A stretch of DNA of 64,000 bases from the NCBI GenBank assembly GCA_016700335.1, contig CP065014.1, forward strand, positions 2,765,001-2,829,000, read 5' to 3'. The stretch is from Chlorobiota bacterium. Lineage in GTDB: Bacteria; Bacteroidota; Ignavibacteria; OLB7. The translations under genes and the position numbers were made by a program. Below, piece after piece: positions 47,581 to 57,015 of this stretch (within the stretch, counting starts at the first letter, position 1; each line of letters opens with the position of its first letter). Below the pieces are notes generated by a model. The model had not been told where the DNA came from. It saw only the letters and a program-made list of their open reading frames with translations, and did no database searches.

Positions 47581-47623
47581 TGATTATTATCATATTTTTT
47601 ATTAATTATAATATTTAACTTTG
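47581..47623 (+). promoter_or_regulatory. Fnr-type box and TAnnTTTG promoter in front of uspA
   Basis: TGAT-TATT-ATCA at 47581-47592 with ATA/TAT on the flanks is a Fnr-type site. TAACTTTG at 47616-47623 fits the -7 element and starts exactly 29.5 bases from the box centre, as at ccoS. It therefore looks like a second class II Fnr promoter, driving uspA and the hemerythrin gene. Confidence 0.72.
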
Positions 47624-47658
47624 TCAATAGATTTATTTAAAATATTTAACTAAATATC

Positions 47659-48120
47659 ATGATTACAATTAATAGAATCCTTTGTCCTGTTGATTTTTCT
47701 GATGAATCAAAAGATACACTCCAATACGCAATTGAGTTCGCTAGAAATTCTGGAGCTGAAATAGTTTTATTAAATGTTTTACCTTCAGAGAGTATGTATT
47801 CTTACGACACTTATGTTGTACCAATGAGTGTGCTTGAATCAACTAGGAAATCTGCTGAAGAAGAATTAGATAAACTTGCTTTAAAAGTAAAATCTGAATT
47901 AGTAAATTCTAAAATAATTACTGAAATAGCCGACGGTAATCCAGCAGATTCAATAACTGAGTCTGCTAAGAGAAATGAAACAGATTTGATAATAATGAGT
48001 TCACATGGAAGAACTGGTATTAGTAGGCTTCTTCTTGGAAGCGTCGCTGAATTAGTGTTAAGAGAAGCTCATTGTCCTGTTATGGTTATTAAGTCTTCAA
48101 AAAATGTTAAAATAGTATAA
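47659..48120 (+). CDS. Universal stress protein (UspA family)
   Basis: A 153-residue cytoplasmic protein. It opens INRILCPVDFSDESKDTLQY and ends with the ATP-binding type motif G-2x-G-9x-G(S) in SSHGRTGISRLLLGSVAELV, so ATP binding is likely. Usp proteins assist survival of oxygen limitation and other stresses. It has its own Fnr-type promoter and is followed by the hemerythrin gene after 13 bases, suggesting a low-oxygen stress pair. Confidence 0.9.
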   Translation: MITINRILCPVDFSDESKDTLQYAIEFARNSGAEIVLLNVLPSESMYSYDTYVVPMSVLESTRKSAEEELDKLALKVKSELVNSKIITEIADGNPADSITESAKRNETDLIIMSSHGRTGISRLLLGSVAELVLREAHCPVMVIKSSKNVKIV

Positions 48121-48133
48121 CTTACTTAAAAAT

Positions 48134-48595
48134 ATGAATCGCAATAAAAACTTAGTCCCTTTTTCTTGGGAACATCATGATGGTTTAGTTGTAGCTAGAA
48201 GACTTATATTAGGTTGTGAAAAAGAAACTCCAGTTGCAATTCTAAGTAGTTATGTTAAACCATTTTGGACTGATCATTTAAATGGACATTTTGAAAAAGA
48301 AGAAAGTTATATCATTCCCTTTTGTAATCAATCGAATCCATTGATAATTCAACTATTAAAAGAGCATAAAAATATTAGAAAAATAATCAAAAAAATCTTT
48401 TCAAAAAAAGTTGAATTAATTGATATTAAGGAATTTGCTGAAAAATTAACATTACACATTCGCTTTGAAGAAAGAGAACTTTTCCCATGGTTAGAACGAG
48501 TTCTTTCACCATCGGTTCTTGAAGATATTGGAGCTCAATTGAGGGACAACTTTGTTCCAATGGATAAAAATACAAAAGGTAATTTTTGGGATTAA
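48134..48595 (+). CDS. Hemerythrin-like domain protein
   Basis: A 153-residue helical protein with carboxylate/His ligands typical of hemerythrin HHE domains: FSWEHHDGLVVARR, DHLNGHFEKEESYIIPF, LLKEHKNIRK and LTLHIRFEERELFPWLE. It probably binds a di-iron centre and O2 or NO. Placement after uspA under a Fnr-type site fits a role in oxygen or nitric-oxide response. It faces ccoI across a 57-base gap. Confidence 0.87.
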   Translation: MNRNKNLVPFSWEHHDGLVVARRLILGCEKETPVAILSSYVKPFWTDHLNGHFEKEESYIIPFCNQSNPLIIQLLKEHKNIRKIIKKIFSKKVELIDIKEFAEKLTLHIRFEERELFPWLERVLSPSVLEDIGAQLRDNFVPMDKNTKGNFWD

Positions 48596-48652
48596 AAATC
48601 AAATTATTTAATATCTAAAATAATTTTTAAATCAATTTTTATAAGTTAATAT

Positions 48653-51046
48653 TTAGTTTAGTTTTCTTGAATAATATTTTGTACCAATTAACGATATAAT
48701 AATTATTGTTGTAGAACTAATCGGCATTAGTATAGCTGCAATCAAAGGTGAAAGATTTCCATTGATTGCAAACGACAAACCTATTATATTGTATAGGAGT
48801 GCTGTTCCAAATGAAACCAGAACTATATTCCTCCCTTTGTTACAGAAATCTATAACTTTTGGCAATAAACTCAGAGAATCTGAATGACAAATAACTTCAG
48901 AAGATGGAGTGAAAGATGATTCATCTTCTGTTATTGATACACCAGTATTAGCGCTCATTAAAGCACCTGAATCATTAAGCCCATCTCCAATCATCATAAC
49001 TTTATTACCAACTATTTCAAGATTTTTTATATATTCAAGTTTATCGTGAGGGCTTTGATTAAACCTAATTCTTTTAACATTAAATATATTAGATAGAAAA
49101 TTTAGTTCCGAATCATTATCACCAGAAACTAAATGTAATCTATACTTAAAATCTAATTTTTTTATTACATCAAATATACCTTCTCTATATTTCTGAATTA
49201 CTTCAAATCTACCATATTGTTTGTTGTTAATTGAAACAAATGATACTGAGTTTTTTGCTATTCCATCTTCATGAAACATACTCAAAGTATGATCTATAGA
49301 ACCAATCTGAATGTAATCACCATCTACAATTCCAGAAATTCCAATTCCAGGAACCTCCTCAAAATTATCTGCATTATAATTAGAATTAATGTTAAGATAT
49401 TTTTTTATCCCCCTACTTACTGGATGTAAAGAATTTGAAACTAACTTACAAATTTTTGCTTTTTGGTCATAACTTAACTCTTCTCCTAAATAACTTAAAG
49501 TTATATCTCTTGATGATGTAATCGTACCTGTTTTATCAAAAACAATATCGGTTGTAAGTGCTATATTTTCGACTACATTCGTATTTTTCAAATATATTTT
49601 CTTTCTTCCTAGAAATGTGACTATATTCCCAAACGTAAATGGAATAGCTATTCCTAATGCACAAGGGCAAGCTATAACTAATACTGATGTAACAGCATTC
49701 ATCATTCTAGTAATACCATAATTATAATTTATAATTCCTGCAACAACAGCCACAATAATTAATGCAAAAGTGAAATACTTTGCAATATTATCTGCTGTTT
49801 GCGTAAGAGAAATGTAATCATAATTTTTTGGGGTTGTTTCATTCCATAATTGTGTTAAATAGCTTTGAGATGTGGGTTTGGTTACTACCATTTTTACAGC
49901 TGATGAAAGAACTCTACCGCCTGCAAAAATCATATCACCTTTAGATTTAGTTACTGGTATCGATTCACCAGTAACAAAACTATAATCTATATTTACAAAA
50001 TCATTTATTAAAATAGAATCTGCTGGAATAAGCTCCATATTCCTAATGTTCAGCTTATCTCCAATTTTAATTTTGTTTACTGGAATACTCTTTTCTTCAA
50101 TTTCATCTTCTGTAATTAGAGTTACTGATAATGGAAAATAAGATCTATAGTCTCTCTCAAATGATAGAGAATGAAAAGTTCTTTGCTGAACATACTTTCC
50201 AATTAATAACAAGAAAATTAATGCAGTTAATGAATCTAAATATCCTGAACCAGTACCTGAAATAATTTCATACAAACTCCTTGTAAACGTAAAAATAAAA
50301 CTTATTGCAATTGGTAAATCAAAAATGAAAACTCTATTTTTAATACCTTGAAAGGAATTTCTAAAATAATCTGATGCACAATAAAAAAGAACTGGTAGGG
50401 ATAGAATTAAACTCATATAGGTAAAAACTAATTTTAAATCATGTTCAATTACACCCCACTTTGCAAGATATTCAGGGAAACTAAACATCATTATATTCGC
50501 TGAACAAAAACCAGCGATTCCTAATTTTATAAGTAGAGTTTTATTATAACTTGTTTTTACTTTCCCCTCAATTTGATCTAAATTTAAAAGTGGTGGATAT
50601 CCAATTTTATCAAGTAATTCTGATATTGATCGAATATTAATCCGATCATTTTTAAAATGAATTGTTAAAATCTTAGTGTTTAAATCTAACCTTGATTTAA
50701 TTATATCATTATCAATTTTACTTAAATTCTCCAATAACCAAATACATGATATACAATGTACATTTGGAATTGTGAAAGTGGTAACCGAATAGAAGCTCTC
50801 TTTATATCTTATGAATGACTCTATAACATCTTTATCATCTAATACTTTGTAATTCTTAGATAATGATTTATTTTTTAATTCTCCAGGATAATCTGAATAA
50901 GAGTAATATGAACATAAATCATTATCCTTTAATATTTGATATACCGACTTGCAACCATCGCAACAGAAATAAAAATTATCGAAATTTATACTCTGTCCAC
51001 AACTTTCACCACAATGATAACATTTAGTTGTAACTTCTTTAATCAT
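48653..51046 (-). CDS. ccoI: CcoI-type copper P1B-ATPase
   Basis: A 797-residue copper-exporting P-type ATPase that supplies copper to cbb3 oxidase. The N-terminus has a Cys-rich motif (CYHCGESCGQ, FCCDGCKSVYQIL) followed by a metal-binding HMA-like CISC motif (VHCISCIWLL). Membrane region motif CPCALGIAIPF, phosphorylation site FDKTGTIT and GDGLNDSGAL are present. It is divergent from the Fnr gene with an Fnr box between them. Confidence 0.94.
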   Translation of the reverse strand: MIKEVTTKCYHCGESCGQSINFDNFYFCCDGCKSVYQILKDNDLCSYYSYSDYPGELKNKSLSKNYKVLDDKDVIESFIRYKESFYSVTTFTIPNVHCISCIWLLENLSKIDNDIIKSRLDLNTKILTIHFKNDRINIRSISELLDKIGYPPLLNLDQIEGKVKTSYNKTLLIKLGIAGFCSANIMMFSFPEYLAKWGVIEHDLKLVFTYMSLILSLPVLFYCASDYFRNSFQGIKNRVFIFDLPIAISFIFTFTRSLYEIISGTGSGYLDSLTALIFLLLIGKYVQQRTFHSLSFERDYRSYFPLSVTLITEDEIEEKSIPVNKIKIGDKLNIRNMELIPADSILINDFVNIDYSFVTGESIPVTKSKGDMIFAGGRVLSSAVKMVVTKPTSQSYLTQLWNETTPKNYDYISLTQTADNIAKYFTFALIIVAVVAGIINYNYGITRMMNAVTSVLVIACPCALGIAIPFTFGNIVTFLGRKKIYLKNTNVVENIALTTDIVFDKTGTITSSRDITLSYLGEELSYDQKAKICKLVSNSLHPVSRGIKKYLNINSNYNADNFEEVPGIGISGIVDGDYIQIGSIDHTLSMFHEDGIAKNSVSFVSINNKQYGRFEVIQKYREGIFDVIKKLDFKYRLHLVSGDNDSELNFLSNIFNVKRIRFNQSPHDKLEYIKNLEIVGNKVMMIGDGLNDSGALMSANTGVSITEDESSFTPSSEVICHSDSLSLLPKVIDFCNKGRNIVLVSFGTALLYNIIGLSFAINGNLSPLIAAILMPISSTTIIIISLIGTKYYSRKLN

Positions 51047-51101
51047 AATTTTTTTTGAATTATAAGAATGCTAATTTGTTAAAAATATTTGAATAAAAAC
51101 A

Positions 51102-51141
51102 TGATTAATATCAGTTTATTTATTTTTATTATTTAGGTTTG
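51102..51141 (+). promoter_or_regulatory. Fnr-type box between ccoI and the regulator gene
   Basis: TGAT-TAAT-ATCA at 51102-51113 is a perfect core without extended symmetry. TAGGTTTG at 51134-51141 is a TAnnTTTG element starting 26.5 bases from the centre, three less than in the other two. It points to the Fnr-like gene, 29 bases away, and suggests autoregulation. A role for ccoI on the other strand is possible, but no -7 element was seen there. Confidence 0.6.
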
Positions 51142-51169
51142 TATCTATAGTTTTAATTATATCTATTGA

Positions 51170-51880
51170 ATGGAAATTTTAAATAATAGTTTAGTATGTA
51201 ACGACTGCGAATCCAGAGGGAAGAGTATTTTTTGTGGGCTCTTAAAAAATGAGTTAGCAGAATTAATGTCTAATAAAGGATGTACAAAATTTTTAAAAGG
51301 ACAAACTATTTTTAAAGAGGGGATGTATCCATTTGGTTTGTATTGTGTAAAACATGGAAAAGTGAAATTATCTAAATTAGGTGAGCGTGGTAAAGAACAG
51401 ATACTTCGTTTGGCTAAAGATAGTGATGTTATTGGATATAGATCATTAATTGTAAATGAGCCATATAGAGCAACTGCTCAAGCTATGGAAGACTCAACAA
51501 TTTGTTTTATCCCTAAAAGTTATTTTCTAACAATGTTAAAATCTAACCCAGAACTTTCAAATCAGATGTTAATTAAATTATCAAATGATTTGAAAGAAGC
51601 AGAAAATAAAATAGTTGGTATGGCTCAAAAACCAATTCGAGAGCGATTAGCAGAAACTTTAATTAATCTTAAAGAATGTTATGGGACTGAAGATGACAAC
51701 AAAACTCTGAATGTAATTTTTACCAGGGAAGAACTTGCAAACATAGTTGGCACTGCAACAGAATCCTTAATTAGAATTCTTCATGAATTTAAGGAAGAAA
51801 ATCTAATTTCATTAAATGGAAAAAAGATTGAAATTATTAATGGTAAAAAGCTTCTATTTATAGCTAAAATTGATGATTAG
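51170..51880 (+). CDS. fnr: Crp/Fnr-family transcriptional regulator with Fe-S-type cysteines
   Basis: A 236-residue regulator. N-terminal cysteines 10, 13 and 22 (CNDCESRGKSIFC) and a further Cys at 112 (TICFIP) resemble the Fnr 4Fe-4S ligand set. The cyclic-nucleotide-type barrel (IFKEGMYPFGLYCVKHGKVK) leads to a C-terminal helix-turn-helix, FTREELANIVGTATESLIRI, where Glu and Arg fit the residues that read TGAT in Fnr. It probably senses oxygen and activates the cco, usp and hemerythrin genes through the three boxes of this locus. Confidence 0.9.
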   Translation: MEILNNSLVCNDCESRGKSIFCGLLKNELAELMSNKGCTKFLKGQTIFKEGMYPFGLYCVKHGKVKLSKLGERGKEQILRLAKDSDVIGYRSLIVNEPYRATAQAMEDSTICFIPKSYFLTMLKSNPELSNQMLIKLSNDLKEAENKIVGMAQKPIRERLAETLINLKECYGTEDDNKTLNVIFTREELANIVGTATESLIRILHEFKEENLISLNGKKIEIINGKKLLFIAKIDD

Positions 51881-51889
51881 ATAATCTAC

Positions 51890-51939
51890 AAATAATGCCT
51901 TTATATTTGATTTCTCAATTCAATATAAAGGCATTATTT
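51890..51939. terminator. Strong terminator after the regulator gene
   Basis: An 18-bp perfect stem: AAATAATGCCTTTATATT at 51890-51907 with its complement at 51922-51939, loop of 14 bases. A short T run follows on the right. It separates the regulator gene from the convergent propeller gene. Confidence 0.85.
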
Positions 51940-51987
51940 TAAACAATAATACTAGCTACTAAAGTAAATTTATTAAACTAAATTATT

Positions 51988-54288
51988 TTATTTTAACAGT
52001 AATTTATAATTTAGTTTATCACTATTCTTTACTGTTGTTGTCCCTGAAGCACTCACTTTCAATCCATTCCCAAAACTTGTAATCCAAATTTCGTCTTTTA
52101 CATATGGGTTGTAGAATACTCTTTCTGGTTGTCTGAATGGATAACTTGAAATTTGCTTAAAAGTTGGCTTTATACTTTGTAAATTATTTGTAAACCAAAG
52201 TCCATCTGTTTCTGTGGTAACGTACATTTCATTTGTATTACTTGGATTAATAGCAGAAGATGATACCCTGTTTGTATTATTAACTTTAGATGGTAAATCT
52301 AATAGCAGACTCCAATTTAAACCTCTATCAGTTGTTTTGTATAATCCCCCTTTATTGTTAGAAGGTCCTCCGTAACCACTCCAAACCCCAGCATACCATG
52401 TTTTTTGTTCAACATCTGCTAAATCAACAACAACATCTTTCGTCCAATATCCCATATTTACTTTATCTGTTCTATCTAACCAACTAATGCCACCATCTAT
52501 TGATAAAAATACCCCTGAACTTTGTGTAAAAGCATTTGTTCTTCTAGCGCTATAAGTAGCTAACAATGAACCATCATTAAGAATTTGAATATTATATGGA
52601 TGGCCTTCTGTTCTTGGGGGAGCTGTTAGCTTTGTCCAAGTTGAATTTACACCATTGTTTAAATTCTTTGAAACATAAATTCCTCCTTGAGTAGAATGAA
52701 TAACACTAGCATACATTATATTTGGATTCTTCGGATCCAAAGCTAACCAAATTACTGGATGTTGAAAATCATGTAAAATTGTCCATGTCATACCATTATC
52801 TTTAGAAGTTATCACTCCTCCTTTTCCACCATCAATTCTTGCATCAGTAAGGTAAGTACTTTGATACATATCGTGAACACTTGAAATTGCTCCATAAAGA
52901 GTACCAGTAGGATTTTTAGTTGTAAAGTAAACAGCATTTGTTGAAAGGTTATTGTAACAATGTTGCCATGAATTACCAGCATCTATACTTCTGATTCCTT
53001 TAATATCTGCAAACCCAGCAAACATTGTATTTTTATCTGACCACATAATTTGCCAACTTGTAGTGTTTTCAATTCCAATTGATTTATAAAATTTTCCCTT
53101 TGGAGTAACTGAACCAGAGTTATTCTGTGCTGAGTTTTCAATATAAGCTTGTTTCCAATTATTTCCACCATCAGAAGTAACATGAGGAAAGCCTAAACCA
53201 GTTAAAACTAATCTATTTACATCTGTAGCACACACTGCAAACCCTAAAGCATATTCATCATAACTCCACTCTCTATCACCTCCTTTACCTTGCCATCCAG
53301 TTTTGATATTTTCATTTAGTGAAGTCTTAAATACACTTTTCCAAGTTTTAGCTCCATCAATACTTTTCATAACAATTGGCACTCCATCATCGCTTCCACC
53401 AGCTAGATAAACTGTATTTATATCATTTTCGGCCATACCAACAAAAAATGGCTTATCGCTGTGAATCAAACCATTTTCACATGTTTCCCAACTTGGAGAA
53501 TTATCTTCAAGAAACATTGTATGCTGATAATTACTGTATTCAGCTCCAGTTAAACCTGGGTAAACATCGCCAGAGCCAAGCGTTACACAAAAGAATCTTG
53601 TTATATTGTTTTGTTTAGCTCCAGTAAAAGAAACCATTTTATCAGTCTGAGTTGGAAATCTTTTTTGATCATAATTAAATGTAACTCCATTGTCTTTTGA
53701 TATTAACAAACCTTTGTCAATTCCAATGTAAATTTTCTCAGAATCCCAAAATACACCTGCCACATAACACATTGTATTATCACTGTATTTTTTCACCCAA
53801 ATTTCTCCTCCATCATTTGAGAAATATAAATTTTTATAATCACTTATTAGTAGTCTTTGTGTAGAATGTGGATCTGCCCACAATGTAAATGCTTCACCAT
53901 TTGTTGGATCATTATTTAATTTTTTCCAGTTTTCACCACCATCGTTTGTTCTTACTGGTGTTGCTACATCATTCCCAGACCAATTAATAGTATATTGAAT
54001 TTTTGGGTCGTTTGTAAACCTTACAACTGAACGAGTATTATTTGATTGTATTTGATTATAATGAACAAAAGTCCAATTATTACCAAAGTCTTTTGAATGA
54101 AAAAGTTCGGACATATCACAAGATAAATAAATCTCATTCTTATCAATGGGAGAAATACTAGCAGAAAACAAAGCCCCTCCACCACCAATTCCTCTTGGTT
54201 GCCAAGATTGTGGCTGTGCAATAATCTTCGAGCTCATTATTAATAAATTACTAATGATGAGAAATTTAAAAAAGTAAATGTTTTTCAT
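51988..54288 (-). CDS. Secreted BNR/sialidase-type beta-propeller protein (GH74-like)
   Basis: A 766-residue protein with a signal peptide (MKNIYFFKFLIISNLLIMSS, cut near AQPQ). Repeated BNR-type S-x-D-x-G-x-x-W motifs (SKDFGNNWTF, TNDGGENWKKL, SNDGGEIWVKK, SIDGAKTWKS, TSDGGNNWKQ, SKDNGMTWTI, TTDRGLNWSL) form propellers as in Xgh74A-like glycosidases and VPS10/sortilin-type proteins. No T9SS tail is visible. It may bind or cut polysaccharide; the catalytic Asp residues cannot be identified with confidence from sequence. Confidence 0.78.
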   Translation of the reverse strand: MKNIYFFKFLIISNLLIMSSKIIAQPQSWQPRGIGGGGALFSASISPIDKNEIYLSCDMSELFHSKDFGNNWTFVHYNQIQSNNTRSVVRFTNDPKIQYTINWSGNDVATPVRTNDGGENWKKLNNDPTNGEAFTLWADPHSTQRLLISDYKNLYFSNDGGEIWVKKYSDNTMCYVAGVFWDSEKIYIGIDKGLLISKDNGVTFNYDQKRFPTQTDKMVSFTGAKQNNITRFFCVTLGSGDVYPGLTGAEYSNYQHTMFLEDNSPSWETCENGLIHSDKPFFVGMAENDINTVYLAGGSDDGVPIVMKSIDGAKTWKSVFKTSLNENIKTGWQGKGGDREWSYDEYALGFAVCATDVNRLVLTGLGFPHVTSDGGNNWKQAYIENSAQNNSGSVTPKGKFYKSIGIENTTSWQIMWSDKNTMFAGFADIKGIRSIDAGNSWQHCYNNLSTNAVYFTTKNPTGTLYGAISSVHDMYQSTYLTDARIDGGKGGVITSKDNGMTWTILHDFQHPVIWLALDPKNPNIMYASVIHSTQGGIYVSKNLNNGVNSTWTKLTAPPRTEGHPYNIQILNDGSLLATYSARRTNAFTQSSGVFLSIDGGISWLDRTDKVNMGYWTKDVVVDLADVEQKTWYAGVWSGYGGPSNNKGGLYKTTDRGLNWSLLLDLPSKVNNTNRVSSSAINPSNTNEMYVTTETDGLWFTNNLQSIKPTFKQISSYPFRQPERVFYNPYVKDEIWITSFGNGLKVSASGTTTVKNSDKLNYKLLLK

Positions 54289-54549
54289 AAATTGTTTGTT
54301 TTGTATTAAAGAATATTTTATTTATATATAGTTATTGAACAATTTGCTTTTATATTTTCAACTAAATTTTAAATCTAAATTAATATTAAAGTTGGGAAAT
54401 TAATTCAATTTTATTATTTTATAAATTAAGTATTTTAACTTTAGCTTTTACTCAATTATTAATGTTTAATTTTGAATTTAATATTATAAAGCAATTTGAA
54501 TATAGTTCACACAAATTCATCATCTGAATTACTCAATCAAATTAATAAA

Positions 54550-55314
54550 ATGAAGTCAAAATTATCAATAGTAATTGCTGTAGTTCTTTTATTATCTTTG
54601 GTAGGCTGGTTATGTAACACCATTAAAGATCGATCTAGTACATTGATTGAATCAGATACCATAAATCATAAAGATCCGAACACAAGCACTGGTAATGACT
54701 TGCAACAAATAGATTTCTCAAAAATTGAAAAACCAAATCCTTTAGTTCAAGAATTTAATGGCTGCCCTCCTGAAGGTGATGGAGGTGATCCGAAATTAAA
54801 TATCTTAAAAAATAGAATTGATGAAAGTGATTATATTCCAATTCCTTTTGAAACACTAATTAACTTAACTTGGCCCATTGAGCTTGAAAAGAAAAATCGT
54901 AAATTTTGGAGCAAAGAAAATACTAAAGAAATTGCTAAATATGAAGGTTCTCCAATAGTTGTTGAAGGTTACTTAGTTAAAGCTAAAAAGTCAGGTTCTG
55001 AAAGTTGTAATTGTCATGGTGCTTTAGACTCCGATAAAGATTTTCATGTTTGGCTTACACAAAACCAAGACGATGATAGAACTAAGTCGATTGTTATTGA
55101 GCCAACTCCTAGAGTAAAAGCGAATAAACCTAATTGGACTTTATCCAATATTGGTCATTTAATTTTAGATAAAACGCAAGTAAGAATTTCTGGATGGCTA
55201 TTACTTGACCCAGAACATCCTGATGAAATAGGGAAAACCCGTGGATCAATTTGGGAGATACATCCTGTAATGAAAATTGAATACAAAATTGGTAATGGTT
55301 GGAAAGAATTATAA
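54550..55314 (+). CDS. Conserved membrane-anchored protein of unknown function
   Basis: A 254-residue protein with an N-terminal membrane or signal segment (KLSIVIAVVLLLSLVGWLC), a linker, then a conserved domain: LVQEFNGCPPEGDGG, VVEGYLVKAKKSGSESCNCH, DFHVWLTQNQDDDRTKSIV, VRISGWLLLDPEHPDEIGK and RGSIWEIHPVMKIE. The last blocks look OB-fold-like and recur in unannotated proteins of many phyla, as far as I recall. The CNCH tetrad might bind metal but lacks CxxCH heme spacing continuity. A TTG at 54496 is less likely than ATG at 54550. Confidence 0.6.
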   Translation: MKSKLSIVIAVVLLLSLVGWLCNTIKDRSSTLIESDTINHKDPNTSTGNDLQQIDFSKIEKPNPLVQEFNGCPPEGDGGDPKLNILKNRIDESDYIPIPFETLINLTWPIELEKKNRKFWSKENTKEIAKYEGSPIVVEGYLVKAKKSGSESCNCHGALDSDKDFHVWLTQNQDDDRTKSIVIEPTPRVKANKPNWTLSNIGHLILDKTQVRISGWLLLDPEHPDEIGKTRGSIWEIHPVMKIEYKIGNGWKEL

Positions 55315-55447
55315 TTGGAATTAATTAATATTTCTTTATAAATTTTGATGAAACAATTTCTTTTTAAAATAAAATATTGATTTAATTTTACTGAATTAAT
55401 TATTAATATCAAATTAAATTACAATTGAATTTTTTATATAAAATAAA

Positions 55448-56377
55448 ATGACAAAGTTGTATAGTTATAAAATTGGTGCATTTTACAAATTTGTTAAACT
55501 AACAGATTTAGATAACCTTAAAATCATAATAACAGATTTAGCAAAGTCTTGTAACCTAATGGGAACAATTTTATTGGCTGAAGAAGGCATTAATTCGACT
55601 TGTTCGTCAACTCCTGAAAACTTGGATTTATTTATTGATAAACTAAAACAAATTAATGTGTTTTCCGATATAAATCCGAAATATTCTTTTCATGATGATG
55701 AGCCATTTTTCAGGTTAAAAGTAATCATTAAAAAGGAAATTGTAAAATTAGGTGTGAATGGAATAGATCCTACAAAAAAAGTAGGTGTTTATGTTTCTTC
55801 GCCAGAGTGGAATAAGTTAATTTCTAGAGATGATGTTTTATTGATTGACACTCGTAATGAGTATGAAACTAAAGTTGGAATTTTTAAAGGAGCAATTGAT
55901 CCTCACACTGATGCTTTTACAGAATTCCCTGATTTTGTAAAAAAAAATCTTGACGTTAAAAAACATAAAAAAATTGCAATGTATTGTACAGGTGGAATAC
56001 GTTGTGAAAAAGCTACAGCTTTTATGCTCGATCAAGGGTTTGAAGAAGTTTATCATTTACAAGGTGGCATTCTTAAGTATATAGAAGATATGCCAGTTGA
56101 GGATAGTTTGTGGGAAGGAGAATGTTTTGTTTTTGACGGACGGACCGCCGTTGGTAATACTCTTATTCAAGGAGAATCTCGATTATGCTTTGCTTGTAGA
56201 AGTACTCTGAATGAAGAAGACTTAAATTCTAATTTATATGAAGAAGGTATTTCTTGTCAGTATTGTTATGGTAAAATATCTGAGAAGAAAATGAAAGCAA
56301 TTAAAGAAAGACAAAAGCAATTGATTTTATCAAATGCTAGAGGCATAAAGCATATCGGAGCTGAAATGATTAAATAA
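55448..56377 (+). CDS. trhO: tRNA uridine(34) hydroxylase TrhO (YceA-like rhodanese)
   Basis: A 309-residue enzyme that hydroxylates U34 of tRNA using oxygen. N-terminal acylphosphatase-like part (GTILLAEEGINSTCSS, KYSFHDDEPFFRLKVIIKKE), rhodanese domain with VLLIDTRNEYETKVGIFKGA and active-site IAMYCTGGIRCEKATAFM, and a C-terminal Cys cluster (RLCFACRSTL and CQYCYGK). Length is usual for the family. It converges on the rplT operon with a shared terminator. Confidence 0.93.
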   Translation: MTKLYSYKIGAFYKFVKLTDLDNLKIIITDLAKSCNLMGTILLAEEGINSTCSSTPENLDLFIDKLKQINVFSDINPKYSFHDDEPFFRLKVIIKKEIVKLGVNGIDPTKKVGVYVSSPEWNKLISRDDVLLIDTRNEYETKVGIFKGAIDPHTDAFTEFPDFVKKNLDVKKHKKIAMYCTGGIRCEKATAFMLDQGFEEVYHLQGGILKYIEDMPVEDSLWEGECFVFDGRTAVGNTLIQGESRLCFACRSTLNEEDLNSNLYEEGISCQYCYGKISEKKMKAIKERQKQLILSNARGIKHIGAEMIK

Positions 56378-56401
56378 TATAAATTTATTATTTTTTATAA
56401 T

Positions 56402-56440
56402 AAAAAGTCCTACAATTAATATAAAATTATAGGACTTTTT
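56402..56440. terminator. Bidirectional terminator between trhO and rplT
   Basis: AAAAAGTCCTA at 56402-56412 pairs with TAGGACTTTTT at 56430-56440. A-rich left and T-rich right arms allow termination from both sides. Confidence 0.85.
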
Positions 56441-56483
56441 TTATTTTAAAAAATGACAAAATCAGTTTTGTCAAAAGATAATT

Positions 56484-56828
56484 TTATCTAACATGTTCAA
56501 CAATTGATTTAAATACATCAGGTTGAGAATAAGCTAAATCAGCTAAAACCTTACGATTAATATCTAATCCTTTCTTATTGAGAGCATCAATTAGCCTACT
56601 ATAAGTTGTACCGTTAATGCGAGCTGCAGCATTAATACGTACAATCCATAGACGGCGGAAATTTCTTTTATTGAGTTTTCTATCACGGTATGCGTGAGTT
56701 AAACCTTTTTCAACGTGGTTTTTTGCGATTGTCCAGACATTACTCCTTTCACCCCAATAACCTTTTGCGAGCTTTAATACTCGGCGTCTTCGATTTCTCG
56801 AAGCGACTTTGTTCTTTGAACGAGGCAT
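56484..56828 (-). CDS. rplT: 50S ribosomal protein L20
   Basis: A 114-residue rRNA-binding protein. Starts MPRSKNKVASRNRRRRVLKL and AKGYWG, then HVEKGLTHAYRDRKLNKRNF, RRLWIVRINAAARINGTTYS and DINRKVLADLAYSQPDVF. It initiates 50S assembly and in many bacteria represses its own operon. Here it is separated from rpmI by a long gap that holds a hairpin. Confidence 0.98.
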   Translation of the reverse strand: MPRSKNKVASRNRRRRVLKLAKGYWGERSNVWTIAKNHVEKGLTHAYRDRKLNKRNFRRLWIVRINAAARINGTTYSRLIDALNKKGLDINRKVLADLAYSQPDVFKSIVEHVR

Positions 56829-56966
56829 TTTGTTTTACAGATTTTTTAGTTAAAAGTTAAGTACAGTCAAGCATCTGTGCGATTTCTGTTTTCGTCGCTT
56901 ATCTAAATTAAATAAACAAGCGCGTTGACTTGTACAAGATTGTTTAGTTCTCAATTGAAAGATCAG

Positions 56967-56993
56967 AAAAGTATTTCATATAAAAATACTTTT
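56967..56993 (-). terminator. Stem-loop in the rpmI-rplT gap
   Basis: AAAAGTATTT and its exact complement AAATACTTTT form a 10-bp stem with a 7-base loop, 22 bases past the rpmI stop. It may act as a partial terminator or leader element for rplT. The gap of 187 bases is unusually long for this operon. Confidence 0.45.
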
Positions 56994-57015
56994 ACTCCCA
57001 ATAATTAATTTCAAA

